DNA from: Actinokineospora pegani
GTDB lineage: Bacteria > Actinomycetota > Actinomycetes > Mycobacteriales > Pseudonocardiaceae
DNA: 44,556 nt
Reading direction: 5' to 3'
NCBI RefSeq assembly: GCF_009745975.1
Contig: NZ_WHOL01000044.1
Span: 2,501 to 47,056 of the forward strand
A program made the translations under genes and the position numbers. Below are positions 1 through 16,508 of this stretch, one piece after another. Position 1 is the stretch's first letter. Every line of letters starts with the position of its first letter. The notes under the pieces are model-generated. The model ran no database searches. It was not told the origin of the DNA and saw only the letters and a list, made by a program, of their open reading frames with translations.

Positions 1-1029
1 CGTCGACAGGTCCAGGGCGTCGAGCTCCCCCCGGCCGAACAGGGCCTGGCTGGCGGCGATGACCTGGTCGGTCTCGTGCCTGCCGTGCACCAGGGTCGTG
101 AACTCCTCGGCCAGCCGCTTCTGCGCGGCCCGCAGGTGCGGCTTGTCGGCCGTCTCCTGCTCCAGGGCGTCGATCTCGTCCTTGGACAGGAACGTGAACA
201 GCCGCAGGTAGCGGATGACGTCGGCGTCGCCCACGTTCACGAAGTACTGGTACCAGGCGTACGGCGAGGTCCTCTCCGGGTCGAGCCAGACGTTGCCGCC
301 CCCGGTGGACTTGCCGAACTTGCGGCCCTCGGCGTCGGTGACCAATGGGGCGGTGAGCGCGTGCGCGGCGCCGCCGTCGACCTTGCGGATGAGGTCGACC
401 CCGCCGACGATGTTGCCCCACTGGTCGGAGCCGCCCACCTGCAACCGCGCGCCGTGCGTGCGGTTGAGGTGCAGGTAGTCGTGCGACTGGAGCAGCAGGT
501 AGCTGAACTCGGTGTAGGACATCCCGTCGCCGTCGAGGCGGCGCTTGACCGTCTCCCTGGCGAGCATGACGTTGACCGAGAAGTGCTTGCCGACGTCGCG
601 CAGGAACTCCAGCGCGGTCATCGGCCCGGTCCAGTCGAGGTTGTTGACCACGATGGCGGCGGTGCCCGGCCCGTTGCTGTCGTCGAAGTCGACGAAGCGC
701 TCGAGCTGCCCCCGGATGCGGCCGACCCAGTCTGCGACGGTGTCGACGGGGTTGAGCGTGCGCTCCCCGACATCGCGCGGGTCGCCGATCATGCCGGTGG
801 CGCCGCCCGCCAGGATGATCGGCCGGTGGCCCGCCTTCTGGAAGCGGCGCAGCATCAGCAGCGGCACCAGGTTCCCGGCGTGCAGGCTCGGCGCGGACGG
901 GTCGAACCCGGCGTAGAGGGTGAGTGGGCCCGCGTCGAGGTCCCCGCGCAGGGCGTCGAGGTCGGTGGACTGCGCGATGAGGCCGCGCCAGGTCAGCTCG
1001 TCGAGGATGTGTTCACTCACGGCGGCCAT
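1..1029 (-). CDS. tyrS: Tyrosyl-tRNA synthetase, C-terminus cut off by the window edge
   Basis: Class I aminoacyl-tRNA synthetase that charges tRNA-Tyr with tyrosine in the cytoplasm. The 343 visible residues start [17 protein letters not shown] and carry the HIGH-type motif HAGN (residues 50–53), the tyrosine/tRNA pocket segment around [10 protein letters not shown], and the KMSKS-type motif KFGKS. The missing part, roughly 80 residues including the C-terminal S4-like RNA-binding domain, lies left of base 1. The ATG at 1029 follows AGGGACA, an acceptable ribosome binding site; an in-frame GTG at codon 4 is an alternative. It starts 9 bases after the DUF3253 gene stops, so it is probably the tail of the arginine operon transcript. 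argC-to-argH followed by tyrS is a common actinobacterial order. Family assignment is secure. Confidence 0.97.
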   Translation of the reverse strand, partial: MAAVSEHILDELTWRGLIAQSTDLDALRGDLDAGPLTLYAGFDPSAPSLHAGNLVPLLMLRRFQKAGHRPIILAGGATGMIGDPRDVGERTLNPVDTVADWVGRIRGQLERFVDFDDSNGPGTAAIVVNNLDWTGPMTALEFLRDVGKHFSVNVMLARETVKRRLDGDGMSYTEFSYLLLQSHDYLHLNRTHGARLQVGGSDQWGNIVGGVDLIRKVDGGAAHALTAPLVTDAEGRKFGKSTGGGNVWLDPERTSPYAWYQYFVNVGDADVIRYLRLFTFLSKDEIDALEQETADKPHLRAAQKRLAEEFTTLVHGRHETDQVIAASQALFGRGELDALDLST

Positions 1030-1038
1030 TGTCCCTGC

Positions 1039-1299
1039 TCAGCCAGCGCCCGTTCCACCGGGTTTGCGGTAGCGGACGGGCCCGTGCGCGCGGGCCGGGT
1101 CGACCGGGCGCCCGCCCTGGGTGACCTCCAGCTCGCCCCGGGCGGCGAGGTCGGCGGCGACGGCGCGCACCGGGTCCATCAGCGCCCGCCAGTCGTCGGG
1201 GCGCAGCGCCCTGGCGATCTCCGAGGGGCACGCGGAGGTGCCCCGGTCGAGGCGGGCGCGCAGGGCCTCGGCGATGCGCTCTGGGCCGGGGTCGGTCAT
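1039..1299 (-). CDS. DUF3253 family small protein
   Basis: An 86-residue soluble protein of the actinobacterial DUF3253 family, whose function is unknown. The family pattern is visible: an N-terminal helical half with CPSEIARAL, then a compact winged-helix-like end reading LEVTQGGRPVDP and GPVRYRKP. I see no signal peptide, membrane segment or catalytic signature. Its ATG overlaps the TGA of the glycosylase gene as ATGA, and tyrS starts 9 bases downstream, so it is translated within this operon. The CPSEIAR segment and the size suggest a small DNA- or RNA-binding fold; that is inference only. Confidence 0.8.
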   Translation of the reverse strand: MTDPGPERIAEALRARLDRGTSACPSEIARALRPDDWRALMDPVRAVAADLAARGELEVTQGGRPVDPARAHGPVRYRKPGGTGAG

Positions 1300-1918
1300 G
1301 TCCCCGGGGTGGGGTCCGCGGCGGGGCGGCGCTTGCCGCCGCGCTTGTAGGCGCTGACGGTCTTGTCGCCGGTGATCCAGAAGCGCCAGGGGATGTCCAT
1401 GGCCACCGCGACGCCGACCCTGGGGCCGGTGCTGACGCAGGCGGGCTCGACGGTCTCCCCCGCGTAGAGGCGCACGGAGGACTCCGGGTCGGTCAGGTCG
1501 ATGCCGTTGTGCGCGCGTTGCAGCGCCAGGACGCTCGCGAGCTTGGCGGGGCCGCGGGCGAGGTCGTCGCGGCCCCGGGCGGCGGGGCGGCGGCGTTCGG
1601 CGAGCTCCACGCCCTCGACCACCTCCCCCGCGCGGAGCAGGACCGCGCCGGGGACGCCATCGGTCAGGTTCACGATGTTGGCGCAGAAGTGCATCCCGTA
1701 GACGAAGTACACGTAGAGGTGCCCCGCCGGGCCGAACATGACCGCGTTGCGCGGGGTCTTGCCCCGGTAGCAGTGCGAGGCGGGGTCGTCGCCGCCCCGG
1801 TAGGCCTCGACCTCGGTGAGCCGGACGCGGACGACGCCCTGCGGGGTGGTCGACTCGACGACCGCGCCGAGCAGGGCCCGCGCGGCGAGCAGCGGGTCGA
1901 CGGCGAGTTCGGCGCGGG

Positions 1919-1931
<13 letters not shown>
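1296..1931 (-). CDS. DNA-3-methyladenine glycosylase, AAG/MPG family
   Basis: Monofunctional DNA glycosylase that flips out and removes alkylated or deaminated purines such as 3-methyladenine, starting base excision repair. The 211-residue protein matches the normal length of bacterial AAG/MPG enzymes. RLTEVEAYRGGDDPASH contains the general-base glutamate (E42), followed by GPAGHLYVYFVYGMHFCANIV, the DNA-intercalating and active-site region. GVPGAVLLRA and the LARGPAKL segment are also typical. The ATG at 1931 is chosen because MRQLTRAELAVDPLLAARALLG is the family's usual N-terminus; a longer frame upstream is the antisense of its neighbour. It overlaps the upstream SGNH-like gene by 13 bases and the DUF3253 gene by ATGA. 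Position between argH and tyrS is conserved in many actinobacteria. Confidence 0.95.
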
Positions 1932-6659
<4,728 letters not shown>

Positions 6660-7880
6660 TCAGCCCTCCGGTGTTGTTGCGGGCATGGGGACGCTGTCGA
6701 GGATGGCGGGCAGGTCGGCGAGGAACGCGCCTGCCTGCTCGTCGGTGAGGATCAGCGGCGGGGCGAGCCGGACGACGTCGGGCTGGACGTTGTTGACCAG
6801 GTACCCGGTCTTGAGCGCGGCGGCGGCGACCTCGGCGGCGGCCGGGGCGGTCAGCGCGATGCCGAGCAGCAGCCCGCGCCCCCGGACTCGGGAGACCAGC
6901 GGGTGGTCGAGCGCCTCGACCCCGGCGGCGATGTCCTTGCCGAGCGCGGCCGCGTGCGCCAGCAGGTCGTCGGCGGCGATGGTGCGCAGCACGGCGAGGC
7001 CCGCGGCGGCGGAGACGGGGTTGCCGCCGAAGGTGGTGCCGTGCTGGCCGGGGCCGAACAGCTCGGCCGCGGCGCCGACGGCGACGCAGGCGCCCAGCGG
7101 CAGCCCGCCGCCGAGGCCCTTGGCCAGGGTGAACACGTCGGGGGTGATGCCTGCCTGCTGGAAGGCGAACCAGCTCCCGAGGCGGCCGAGGCCGGTCTGC
7201 ACCTCGTCGAGGACCAGCAGCGCGCCCGCGGCGGCGGTGATCTCCCTGGCGGCCTGCAGGTAGCCGTCGGGGGCGGCGACGACGCCGCCCTCGCCGAGGA
7301 CCGGTTCCAGGAAGAGCGCGGCGGTGTCGGTGTCGACGGCGGCCTCGAGCGCGGTGACGTCGCCGTACGGGATGTGCGTGACGCCGGGGGTGACCGGCTC
7401 GAACGGGGTGCGCTTGGCGGGCTGGCCGGTGAGCGCGAGCGCGCCCATGGTCCGGCCGTGGAAGGCGCCCTCGCAGGCGACGACCTTGGTGCGGCCGGTG
7501 AGCCTGCTGAGCTTGAGCGCGGTCTCGTTGGCCTCGGCCCCGGAGTTGGCGAACAGGACCTTGGCCTGGCCGGTGAGGCCCGCGGCGTCGAGCAGGGCCT
7601 CGGCGAGTTCCAGCGCGACCGGGTTGACGTAGAGGTTGCTGGTGTGGCCGAGGGTGGCGATCTGGGTGCTGACCGCCTCGACGACGGCGGGGTGGGCGTG
7701 GCCGAGCGCGTTGGTGGCGATGCCGCCGACGAGGTCGAGGTACCGGTTGCCGTCGGCGTCGAAGACGTGGGCGCCCTCGCCGCGGACCAGGGTCAGGGCG
7801 GGCGTGCCGTAGTTGTCCTGCATGGCGGACTTCCAGCGGCGCTGGCCGTCCTCATTCGATTCGACGGAGCACGTGTCCAC
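6660..7880 (-). CDS. argD: Acetylornithine aminotransferase
   Basis: Pyridoxal-phosphate enzyme of class III that converts N-acetylglutamate semialdehyde to N-acetylornithine using glutamate. The 406-residue protein contains [26 protein letters not shown] (phosphate binding), [21 protein letters not shown] with the cofactor-binding aspartate, and [14 protein letters not shown] with the Schiff-base lysine, then [11 protein letters not shown]. The GTG start at 7880 shares one base with the argB stop (TAGTG). The N-terminal ten or so residues before [14 protein letters not shown] are not conserved, so a slightly later start cannot be excluded. Confidence 0.97.
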   Translation of the reverse strand: MDTCSVESNEDGQRRWKSAMQDNYGTPALTLVRGEGAHVFDADGNRYLDLVGGIATNALGHAHPAVVEAVSTQIATLGHTSNLYVNPVALELAEALLDAAGLTGQAKVLFANSGAEANETALKLSRLTGRTKVVACEGAFHGRTMGALALTGQPAKRTPFEPVTPGVTHIPYGDVTALEAAVDTDTAALFLEPVLGEGGVVAAPDGYLQAAREITAAAGALLVLDEVQTGLGRLGSWFAFQQAGITPDVFTLAKGLGGGLPLGACVAVGAAAELFGPGQHGTTFGGNPVSAAAGLAVLRTIAADDLLAHAAALGKDIAAGVEALDHPLVSRVRGRGLLLGIALTAPAAAEVAAAALKTGYLVNNVQPDVVRLAPPLILTDEQAGAFLADLPAILDSVPMPATTPEG

Positions 7881-8760
7881 TACTCACTCCCTTCCTGGTC
7901 GGGCAGCACCATGGTGCCGACTCCGGTCTCGGTGAACACTTCCAGCAGCACGGAGTGCGCCAGGCGCCCGTCGATGACGTGCGCGCGCGGCACCCCGCCG
8001 GTGACGGCCCGCAGGCACGCCTCCATCTTGGGGACCATGCCGCTCTCCAGGCTCGGCAGCAGCTCGCGCAGCCGCGACGCGCGGATCTCGGGCAGCAGCG
8101 AGGAGCGGTCGGGCCAGTCGGCGTAGAGGCCCTCGACGTCGGTGAGGACCACGAGCTTCTCGGCTTCCAGCGCCACGGCGAGCGCGGCGGCGGCGGTGTC
8201 GGCGTTGACGTTGTGCGGGACGCCGTTGACGTCGGGGGCCACTGTGGACACCACCGGGATGCGCCCGGCGCGGACGATGTCGAGCACGGCGTCGGGGTTG
8301 ACCGTGACCACGTCGCCGACCTGGCCGAGGTCGACGACCTCGCCGTCGACGACGGTGGTGCGGCGCTCGGCGGTGAACAGCCGCGCGTCCTCGCCGGAGA
8401 TGCCGACCGCGTGCGGGCCGTGGTGGTTGATCAGACCGACCAGCTCCCGGCTGACCTGGCCGACGAGCACCATCCGCACGACGTCCATCGTCTCGGGGGT
8501 GGTGACGCGCAGGCCGCCGCGGAACTCCCCGGCGATGCCGAGGCGCTTGAGCATGGCGCTGATCTGCGGGCCGCCGCCGTGCACGACGACCGGGCGCAGG
8601 CCCGCGAGGCGCAGGAAGACCATGTCCTCGGCGAAGGCCTTCTTGAGCTCGTCGTCGATCATGGCGTTGCCGCCGTACTTCACCACGACGAGCGCGCCGT
8701 TCAGCCGCCGCAGCCAGGGCAGGGCCTCGACGAGGATCGCGGCCTTCTCGGTGGGGCTGG

Positions 8761-8764
<4 letters not shown>
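7880..8764 (-). CDS. argB: Acetylglutamate kinase
   Basis: Phosphorylates N-acetylglutamate with ATP; the usual arginine feedback point in organisms with the cyclic pathway. The 294-residue protein of the amino acid kinase family shows [10 protein letters not shown] (ATP site) near residue 27, VVHGGGPQI, the [12 protein letters not shown] segment and [10 protein letters not shown] near the C-terminus. The N-terminal extension before VVVKYGG is typical of arginine-inhibited forms (inference). The ATG at 8764 overlaps the argJ stop as ATGA, which fixes the start; it is separated from argD by the shared TAGTG. Confidence 0.98.
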
Positions 8765-11027
<2,263 letters not shown>

Positions 11028-11068
11028 TCACCCGGAGGTGTCGAACCGCACAGCGCCGATCCGGCGTC

Positions 11069-12262
11069 TCACCACTCCACGGGCAGCTCCGCGACGCCGT
11101 AGACGACGCTGAACGAGCGGAAGGCAGGCTCGGCCCCGGGGGCCAGGCGCAGGTCCGGGAAGCGGTTGAGCAGGGCGGGGAAGGCCGTGCGCAGCTCCAT
11201 CCTGGCCAGCGGGGCGCCGAGGCAGTGGTGGATGCCGTGACCGAAGGCCAGGTGGGCGATGTCCGGCCTGCTCAGGTCGAGGCGGTCGGGGTCGTCCACA
11301 GCGGCGGGGTCGCGGTTGGCCATGGGGATCGAGACGACGAGCAGGTCACCCTTGACGATGGGGTGGCCGTTGATCTCGGTGTCGGCGGTGGCGATCTTGA
11401 GGGTGCCGGTGTGCACGATGCTCAGCCAGCGCAGCAGCTCCTCGATCGCGTTGCCGATCAGGTCGGGGTCCGCGCGCAGGGCGGCGAGCTGATCGGGGTG
11501 GCGCAGCAGGGCCAGGGTGCCCAGGCCGAGCATGTTGGCGGTGGTCTCGTGGCCCGCGATGAGCAGCAGGTTGCCCATGCCCGCGAGCTCGTCGTCGGTG
11601 AAGTCCGACCCGTGCTGGACCAGCGCGCCGATCAGGTCGTCGCCGGGGTCGGCCCTGGCCTGCCGGACGAGGGAGAGCATGTACTCGCGCATGCGGCGGG
11701 CCTCGGCGAACAGCTCGTCGGCGGGCAGCGAGACGTCGACCAGTTTGGCGGTGCGGGCCTGGAAGGAGTCCCGGTCGGCGTAGGGGACGCCGAGCAGCTC
11801 GCAGATGACCAGCGACGGGATCGGCAGGGCGAAGTCGGCGACCAGGTCGGCGCGCCCCTTGGCCTGCATGGCGTCCAGGTGCTCGTCGACGATCTCGGCC
11901 ACCCGCGGCTCCAGCGCGCGCATCCGGCGCACGGTGAACGCGCCCGCCAGCGCCTTGCGCAGCCGGGTGTGCTCCGGCGGGTCGAGGGCGAGCAGGTTGC
12001 CCGCCAGCGCCTGGCGCCGCTCCTCCTCGGAGGCGCCGAAGACGTCCAGCCGCCGCGTGGCCTTGCGCGGGTCGTTGGCGAAGGTCACAGGGTCGGCGAA
12101 CACCCGGCGCACGTCCTCGTGCCGGGTGATCAGCCAGGCCTCCATGCCCAGCCGCACCCGCACCCTCGGGACCTCCCCGGTCTCGCGCAGGCCGAGCAGG
12201 TCGGGGCCGAGCTGGAAGCCTTCGCGGCGCATGTGCAGCGGCAGCTCGGAAGCCTGGGTCAC
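11069..12262 (-). CDS. Cytochrome P450
   Basis: Soluble bacterial class I P450 monooxygenase of 397 residues; substrate unknown. Visible are the I-helix oxygen-activation motif AGHETT, the K-helix ExxR in EELLRW, and the heme loop AFGHGIHHCLGAPLAR with the axial cysteine C347. The overall pattern resembles CYP105/CYP107-type actinomycete enzymes of specialised metabolism (inference). GTG at 12262 is preferred because GGAGG lies five bases upstream; the ATG at 12274 overlaps that site. It reads toward argC with an 84-base gap that holds the arg operator, and no ferredoxin gene is adjacent. It is divergent from a secreted protein gene. Its relation to arginine metabolism is unclear. Confidence 0.96.
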   Translation of the reverse strand: MTQASELPLHMRREGFQLGPDLLGLRETGEVPRVRVRLGMEAWLITRHEDVRRVFADPVTFANDPRKATRRLDVFGASEEERRQALAGNLLALDPPEHTRLRKALAGAFTVRRMRALEPRVAEIVDEHLDAMQAKGRADLVADFALPIPSLVICELLGVPYADRDSFQARTAKLVDVSLPADELFAEARRMREYMLSLVRQARADPGDDLIGALVQHGSDFTDDELAGMGNLLLIAGHETTANMLGLGTLALLRHPDQLAALRADPDLIGNAIEELLRWLSIVHTGTLKIATADTEINGHPIVKGDLLVVSIPMANRDPAAVDDPDRLDLSRPDIAHLAFGHGIHHCLGAPLARMELRTAFPALLNRFPDLRLAPGAEPAFRSFSVVYGVAELPVEW

Positions 12263-12423
12263 GGGCGCCTCCATCGTGGTGGGGTTCGGGGTCGCCCCTC
12301 GACCGTGCCACGGGGACGGGGTGGGTTCATCGGGCAAATGAGTGACCCGACCCCGTCGCAGGGCGTGAGTGTGGACCGGCTTGGCGGATGTTTCCCACAC
12401 CCGGGCCTGCCATCGTCGGCGAC

Positions 12424-13566
12424 ATGCGAAAAAGCCTGGCCTCCTGCGCCCTCGCCGTCGCCGCCCTGCTCGCCGCGACCGCCCTGCCCGCCGCCGCCGA
12501 CCCGGCACTGACCACCCGGCCCCTGCCCCTGCCGCTCGGCGCGACCCTCGGGACCGCTGTGGAGAGCACCGCCTCCGGCGTCTACGGCACCGCGGGCGTT
12601 CCCGGCAGATCGCGGGCCGTGCGGTGGACCGGCTTCCGCGTGGTCCCGTTAGAGCCGCTCGACGGCGTCAGCACCGTGATCGACGCGAACGACCTCGGGG
12701 CTGTCGCGGGCGCGCACAACGGCCGCGCGACCGCGTGGATCGCGGGCAGGCGCCTCGACCTGCACCCGGCCGGGTTCGACACCAGCGAGGCCATCGGCCT
12801 CAGCGACCTGGGCCACGTCCTGGTGCGGGCGACGACGGCCACGAGCACCCAGCTCTCGCTGTGGCGGGCGGGCCACACCCGCCTGCTCGCCGACTACCCC
12901 TTCCCCGAGCCGAGCGAGGCGACGATCAGCAGGCGCGGCGACGTCGCCGCGCGCGTGTTCACCACCACCAGCGAGAGGACCCTGGTGTGGGACGCGGCGG
13001 GCGGCGCGCCCCGGACCGTGTCGGGGCAGTCGGCGCTGCTGCCCATCGAGTTCACCCGCACCGGCGAGCTGTTGGCGCAGGAGTGGCGCGTGGTGGGTCG
13101 GGACCCGATCTGGCACGCGCAGGTCGTCCGCGGCGACGCGCGCACGGAGCTGCCGCCCCTCGACCCCACCGGGAACGCCTTCTACGGCGGCTCCGTCGAC
13201 GGGCGGTACACGCCTGCCCACCGGGCCAACGGCTCCGGGGTCGTGGTCGGCTCCTCCTACATCCCGGGCGTGGGCTCGCACGCGACGATGTGGCGCGACG
13301 GCAGGCCGATCGACCTGACCCCGGACGGCGCCTACGCCTACGCCGTGGAGGTCAACGAACGCGAGACGGTCCTGATCCGCGACTGCGTCGAGGTCGACGC
13401 CGACCTCGACTGCGAGCTGTCCCTGCTGCGCGGCCAGGACCGGGCGGAGATCGCGCTGCCCGACGGCGCCACCGAGGTGTCCGTGCGGCTCGACCCGTAC
13501 CGGGACCAGGTGGTCGGCACCTACCGGGGCGCGGCGGGCCAGACCGTCCCGTTCGTGACCCGCTAG
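12424..13566 (+). CDS. Secreted HAF-repeat-like propeller protein
   Basis: A 380-residue exported protein of unknown function. The N-terminus MRKSLASCALAVAALLAA has the basic start, hydrophobic core and an AAA-D type signal peptidase I site near residue 26. The mature part is built of loose repeats of the HAF type: an 'INDxG-x-VxG' turn followed by 'A-x-x-W-x-x-G'. Examples are ANDLGAVAGAHNGRATAWIAG, SDLGHVLVR and NGSGVVVGSSYIPG..HATMWRDG, suggesting a beta-propeller. Two cysteines near residue 320 (DCVEVDADLDC) could form a disulfide. No catalytic motif is evident. The ATG at 12424 is chosen because it begins the signal peptide. Its TAG stop shares the palindrome CTAG with the opposing asparaginase stop. 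Confidence 0.82.
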   Translation: MRKSLASCALAVAALLAATALPAAADPALTTRPLPLPLGATLGTAVESTASGVYGTAGVPGRSRAVRWTGFRVVPLEPLDGVSTVIDANDLGAVAGAHNGRATAWIAGRRLDLHPAGFDTSEAIGLSDLGHVLVRATTATSTQLSLWRAGHTRLLADYPFPEPSEATISRRGDVAARVFTTTSERTLVWDAAGGAPRTVSGQSALLPIEFTRTGELLAQEWRVVGRDPIWHAQVVRGDARTELPPLDPTGNAFYGGSVDGRYTPAHRANGSGVVVGSSYIPGVGSHATMWRDGRPIDLTPDGAYAYAVEVNERETVLIRDCVEVDADLDCELSLLRGQDRAEIALPDGATEVSVRLDPYRDQVVGTYRGAAGQTVPFVTR

Positions 13567-14537
13567 CGGTAGCGGGCGAACACGGCGCCGACCTGTTCCC
13601 GGGCGGCGCCGTCGGCCACCAGCAGGTGGAGCAGGAGCCGGGCTTTGAGCGGGTGCAGGGCCGCGCCGTGGTGCACGCCCCTGGCGAGCAGGTCGATCTC
13701 CGAGCCGGGGTAGCCGTAGGTGCCGGTCAGCACTGGGCCCGCCCCGGCCCGGGAGGTCAGCACGACCGGTATCCGCGCGGCGGCCTCGGCGACGGCGGGG
13801 ACCATCGCCGCCGGGACGTGGCCGCCGCCCACCGCTGCCAGGACCGCGCCGTCGAGAGCCGGGGCGGCCAGCCGCAGCACCTCGCCGTCGTCGCCGAGGG
13901 AGATGGTGAACAGGCCGATCCTCGGGGTGTTCGCGGGGATGGGGAGCGCGGGGCGCACCGGGGCGAGGCGGCGGAGGGCAGGGGCGCCTTCGACGAGCAG
14001 GCCGAGTGGGCCCGTGCCGGGTGAGACGAAGGCGGCGGGGCTGGTGGTGTGCGCCTTGACGACGTGGCGGGCGGCGTGCACCTCGTCGTTGAGCACCACC
14101 AGGACGCCGAGGTCGCGGGCGGCGGTGTCGGCCGCGGTCCGGACGGCGGCGAGGAGGTTGGCCGGTCCGTCGGCGCCCGCGGCGGTGGGGTGGCGCATGG
14201 CGCCGGTGACGACGACGGGGGCCGGGGTGTCCACTGTGGCGTCCAGGAGGAAGGCCGACTCCTCGAGGGTGTCGGTGCCGTGGGTGACCACGACCCCGTC
14301 GGCGCCGTCGGCCAGTTCGGCGGCGATCGCGGCGTGCAGGGCTTTGAGGTCGTCGAAGCCGACCGAGGGACTGGGCAGCGAGCGCAGGGTCCTGGCGGTG
14401 ATCTCCACGCCGCTGCCCGCCAGCTCCGGGATCGCGGCCACCAGGGACTCCGCGTCGAGTGCGGGGGCGACGCCACCGGTCGCGACCGGGGCCATCGCGA
14501 TGGTGCCGCCCATCGCCAACACCGAGATCCTCGTCAT
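13563..14537 (-). CDS. L-asparaginase
   Basis: Hydrolyses asparagine to aspartate and ammonia. The 324-residue protein has both active-site signatures of the bacterial asparaginase/glutaminase family: MGGTIAM near residue 9 with the nucleophilic threonine, and VVTHGTDTLEES near residue 83 with the second threonine-aspartate pair. It lacks a signal peptide, so it is expected to be cytoplasmic. The start ATG at 14537 lies 28 bases after the flavoprotein gene, so it probably is the last gene of the def-fmt-rsmB unit. The protein is followed immediately by the convergent HAF-repeat gene with a 3-base stop-codon overlap. Confidence 0.94.
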   Translation of the reverse strand: MTRISVLAMGGTIAMAPVATGGVAPALDAESLVAAIPELAGSGVEITARTLRSLPSPSVGFDDLKALHAAIAAELADGADGVVVTHGTDTLEESAFLLDATVDTPAPVVVTGAMRHPTAAGADGPANLLAAVRTAADTAARDLGVLVVLNDEVHAARHVVKAHTTSPAAFVSPGTGPLGLLVEGAPALRRLAPVRPALPIPANTPRIGLFTISLGDDGEVLRLAAPALDGAVLAAVGGGHVPAAMVPAVAEAAARIPVVLTSRAGAGPVLTGTYGYPGSEIDLLARGVHHGAALHPLKARLLLHLLVADGAAREQVGAVFARYR

Positions 14538-14565
14538 GGGCTCACGGTAACGCTGCCCGGTGTGG

Positions 14566-15075
14566 CTAGGGGTTGCCGATGAGGTCGAGCAGGGAGGTCC
14601 ACCGGCCGACGGTGAGCAGGTCGACCACGCTGGCCTCCGCCGCGCGCAGGGTGGCCAGGTGCGTCGGCCAGAGCGGGTGGGCCGCCGACTCCCCCGACAC
14701 CAGCGTCCCCACGGCCACCGGGACGCCCGGGCTGCCCAGGGCCTGGTTGAGGTGGGTGAGGGCTTGGCTGTCGGCGATGCCCATGGCCAGTTTGGCCACC
14801 GAGTTGGCCGAGGCCGGGGCGAAGACGAACGCGTCCGGCCGGGGGTAGGGCTTGGGGTCGGTCGGCAGGCGGGAGTGGTGGCGGACCGGGAGGTCGGTCA
14901 GGGCCTGCAACCTCTCCGTCTCGCCGTTGGCGTCGAGCCAGCGGCCGAAGGTGGGGGTGGCGGTGATGGCCAGGCGCCAGCCCAGGGCGGCCGCCGGTTC
15001 GGCCAGCTCGGCGCGGAAACGGGTCTCGCCGCCGCCGCAGGCGGCGGCGACGAGGCCCAGGATCCGGTCGGTCAC
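14566..15075 (-). CDS. Flavoprotein (CoaC/UbiX-like fold)
   Basis: A 169-residue single-domain protein of the flavoprotein family (PF02441 type), which binds FMN in a homo-oligomer and includes CoaC and peptide cysteine decarboxylases. The FMN-binding signature is seen as FAPASANSVAKLAMGIADS, equivalent to 'PASANTIAKxAxGIAD'. GWRLAITATPTFGRWL is the first beta-alpha unit. A full coaBC gene is present at 22055–23308, so this is a second, stand-alone paralogue with an unknown substrate. GTG at 15075 overlaps the rsmB stop as GTGA. Position after rsmB is shared by several Pseudonocardiales genomes as far as I recall; the substrate cannot be read from sequence. Confidence 0.88.
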   Translation of the reverse strand: MTDRILGLVAAACGGGETRFRAELAEPAAALGWRLAITATPTFGRWLDANGETERLQALTDLPVRHHSRLPTDPKPYPRPDAFVFAPASANSVAKLAMGIADSQALTHLNQALGSPGVPVAVGTLVSGESAAHPLWPTHLATLRAAEASVVDLLTVGRWTSLLDLIGNP

Positions 15076-16508
15076 CGCTGGAGCAGGGCGCAGAACATCG
15101 CGTCGGTGCCGTGGCGGTGCGGCCAGAGCTGGACGTACGGGCCCTCGCCCAGGTGGGGGACGTCGGGGAACGAGGGGCGCGCGTCGAGGACCGTCGCGCC
15201 GGTCTTGCGGGCCACGGCGGCGACCACGCCCTCGGTCTCGGACAGGTGCGGGGAGCAGACCACGTAGGCCACGACGCCACCGGGGCGGACCAGGCCGAGC
15301 GCGGAGGTGAGCAGCTCGCGCTGGAGCTTGGTCAGGTCGCCGACGTCGGAGGGCTGGCGGCGCCAGCGCGACTCCGGGCGGCGGCGCAGCGCGCCCAGGC
15401 CGGTGCACGGCGCGTCGACCAGCACCCGGTCGTAGTGGTCGGCGGGCAGGCCGGGGTCGCGGCCGTCGGCGACGCGCACCTTGACCGGCAGACCGGAGGT
15501 GATCCGCTCGACCAGCGCGGCCCGGTGCGGGGTCTGCTCGACGGCGTCGAGCGTGCCGCCGGAGATGCCGACGAGCGCGCCGAGCAGCGCGGCCTTGCCG
15601 CCGGGGCCCGCGCACAGGTCCAGCCAGGCCTCGTCGCCGCCTTCCAGCGGAACGCGGGTCAGGGCGAGCGCGCACAACTGGCTGCCCTCGTCCTGCACGC
15701 CCGCGAGCTTCTCGCGCACCGGGTCGAGCGCGCCCGGGTCGCCCGAGCCCGCGTCCAGGTGCACCGCGTAGGGCGAGTACGGGCCGGGGTCGCCGCCGGT
15801 CATCGCCGCCAGCTCTTCAGCGGAGACCTCGCCGGGCCGGGCCACCAGGTGCACCAGCGGGCGGGAGTCGTCGGCGCGCAGCGCGGCGGCCAGCTCGTCG
15901 CCGGTGGTGCCCAGTGCGTCGGCGAAGGCGCGGGCGATCCAGCGCGGGTGCGCGGTGTGCGCGGCCAGGTTGCCCACCGGGTCCTCGTCGGCGGCCGGGG
16001 CGAGCTTGTCCAGCCACGCCGCCTCGTCGCGCTCGGCGACCTGGCGCAGCACGGCGTTGGCGAAGCCGGTCACCCGCGAGCCGAGGTCGTTGCGGACCAG
16101 GTCCACAGTGGCCGCGACGGCGGCGTGCGCGGGGATCCTGGTGCGCAGCAACTGGTAGGCGCCCAGCCGCAGCGCGTCGAGCAACTGGGGCTCCACTTTG
16201 GCCAGTGGGCGGTCGCAGCAGGCGGCGATGACCTCGTCGAGCAGGCCGCGCGCCCGGCAGGCGCCGTAGGCCAGCTCGGTGGCCAGTCCGGCGTCGCGGC
16301 CGGTGATGCGCCGGTCGCGCAGCAACTTGGGCAGCACCAGGTTGGCGTAGGCGTCGTCGGCGCGGACCGCGCGCAGCACGTCCAGCGCGGCGCGGCGGGC
16401 CTGGTCCTCCGACGGCGGGCGCGCCGGACCGCTCGGCCGCTTCGGCGGGTGCGCGCGCCGGGGTCCGCTGGCGGCGCCGCGCTGCGGCCGTTTGCCTTGC
16501 TGGGTCAC
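15072..16508 (-). CDS. rsmB: 16S rRNA (cytosine-967-C5)-methyltransferase
   Basis: SAM-dependent RNA methyltransferase of the Sun/Fmu family. The 478-residue protein has a basic disordered N-terminal tail (about 35 residues), a NusB-like RNA-binding domain (about residues 40–170), and a Rossmann methyltransferase domain. The latter contains [13 protein letters not shown] (SAM loop), [18 protein letters not shown] with the release cysteine, and [14 protein letters not shown], the second cysteine motif and catalytic nucleophile. It ends [14 protein letters not shown] as usual. GTG at 16508 overlaps the fmt stop as GTGA, fixing the start. def-fmt-rsmB coupling is widely conserved. Confidence 0.97.
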   Translation of the reverse strand: MTQQGKRPQRGAASGPRRAHPPKRPSGPARPPSEDQARRAALDVLRAVRADDAYANLVLPKLLRDRRITGRDAGLATELAYGACRARGLLDEVIAACCDRPLAKVEPQLLDALRLGAYQLLRTRIPAHAAVAATVDLVRNDLGSRVTGFANAVLRQVAERDEAAWLDKLAPAADEDPVGNLAAHTAHPRWIARAFADALGTTGDELAAALRADDSRPLVHLVARPGEVSAEELAAMTGGDPGPYSPYAVHLDAGSGDPGALDPVREKLAGVQDEGSQLCALALTRVPLEGGDEAWLDLCAGPGGKAALLGALVGISGGTLDAVEQTPHRAALVERITSGLPVKVRVADGRDPGLPADHYDRVLVDAPCTGLGALRRRPESRWRRQPSDVGDLTKLQRELLTSALGLVRPGGVVAYVVCSPHLSETEGVVAAVARKTGATVLDARPSFPDVPHLGEGPYVQLWPHRHGTDAMFCALLQR

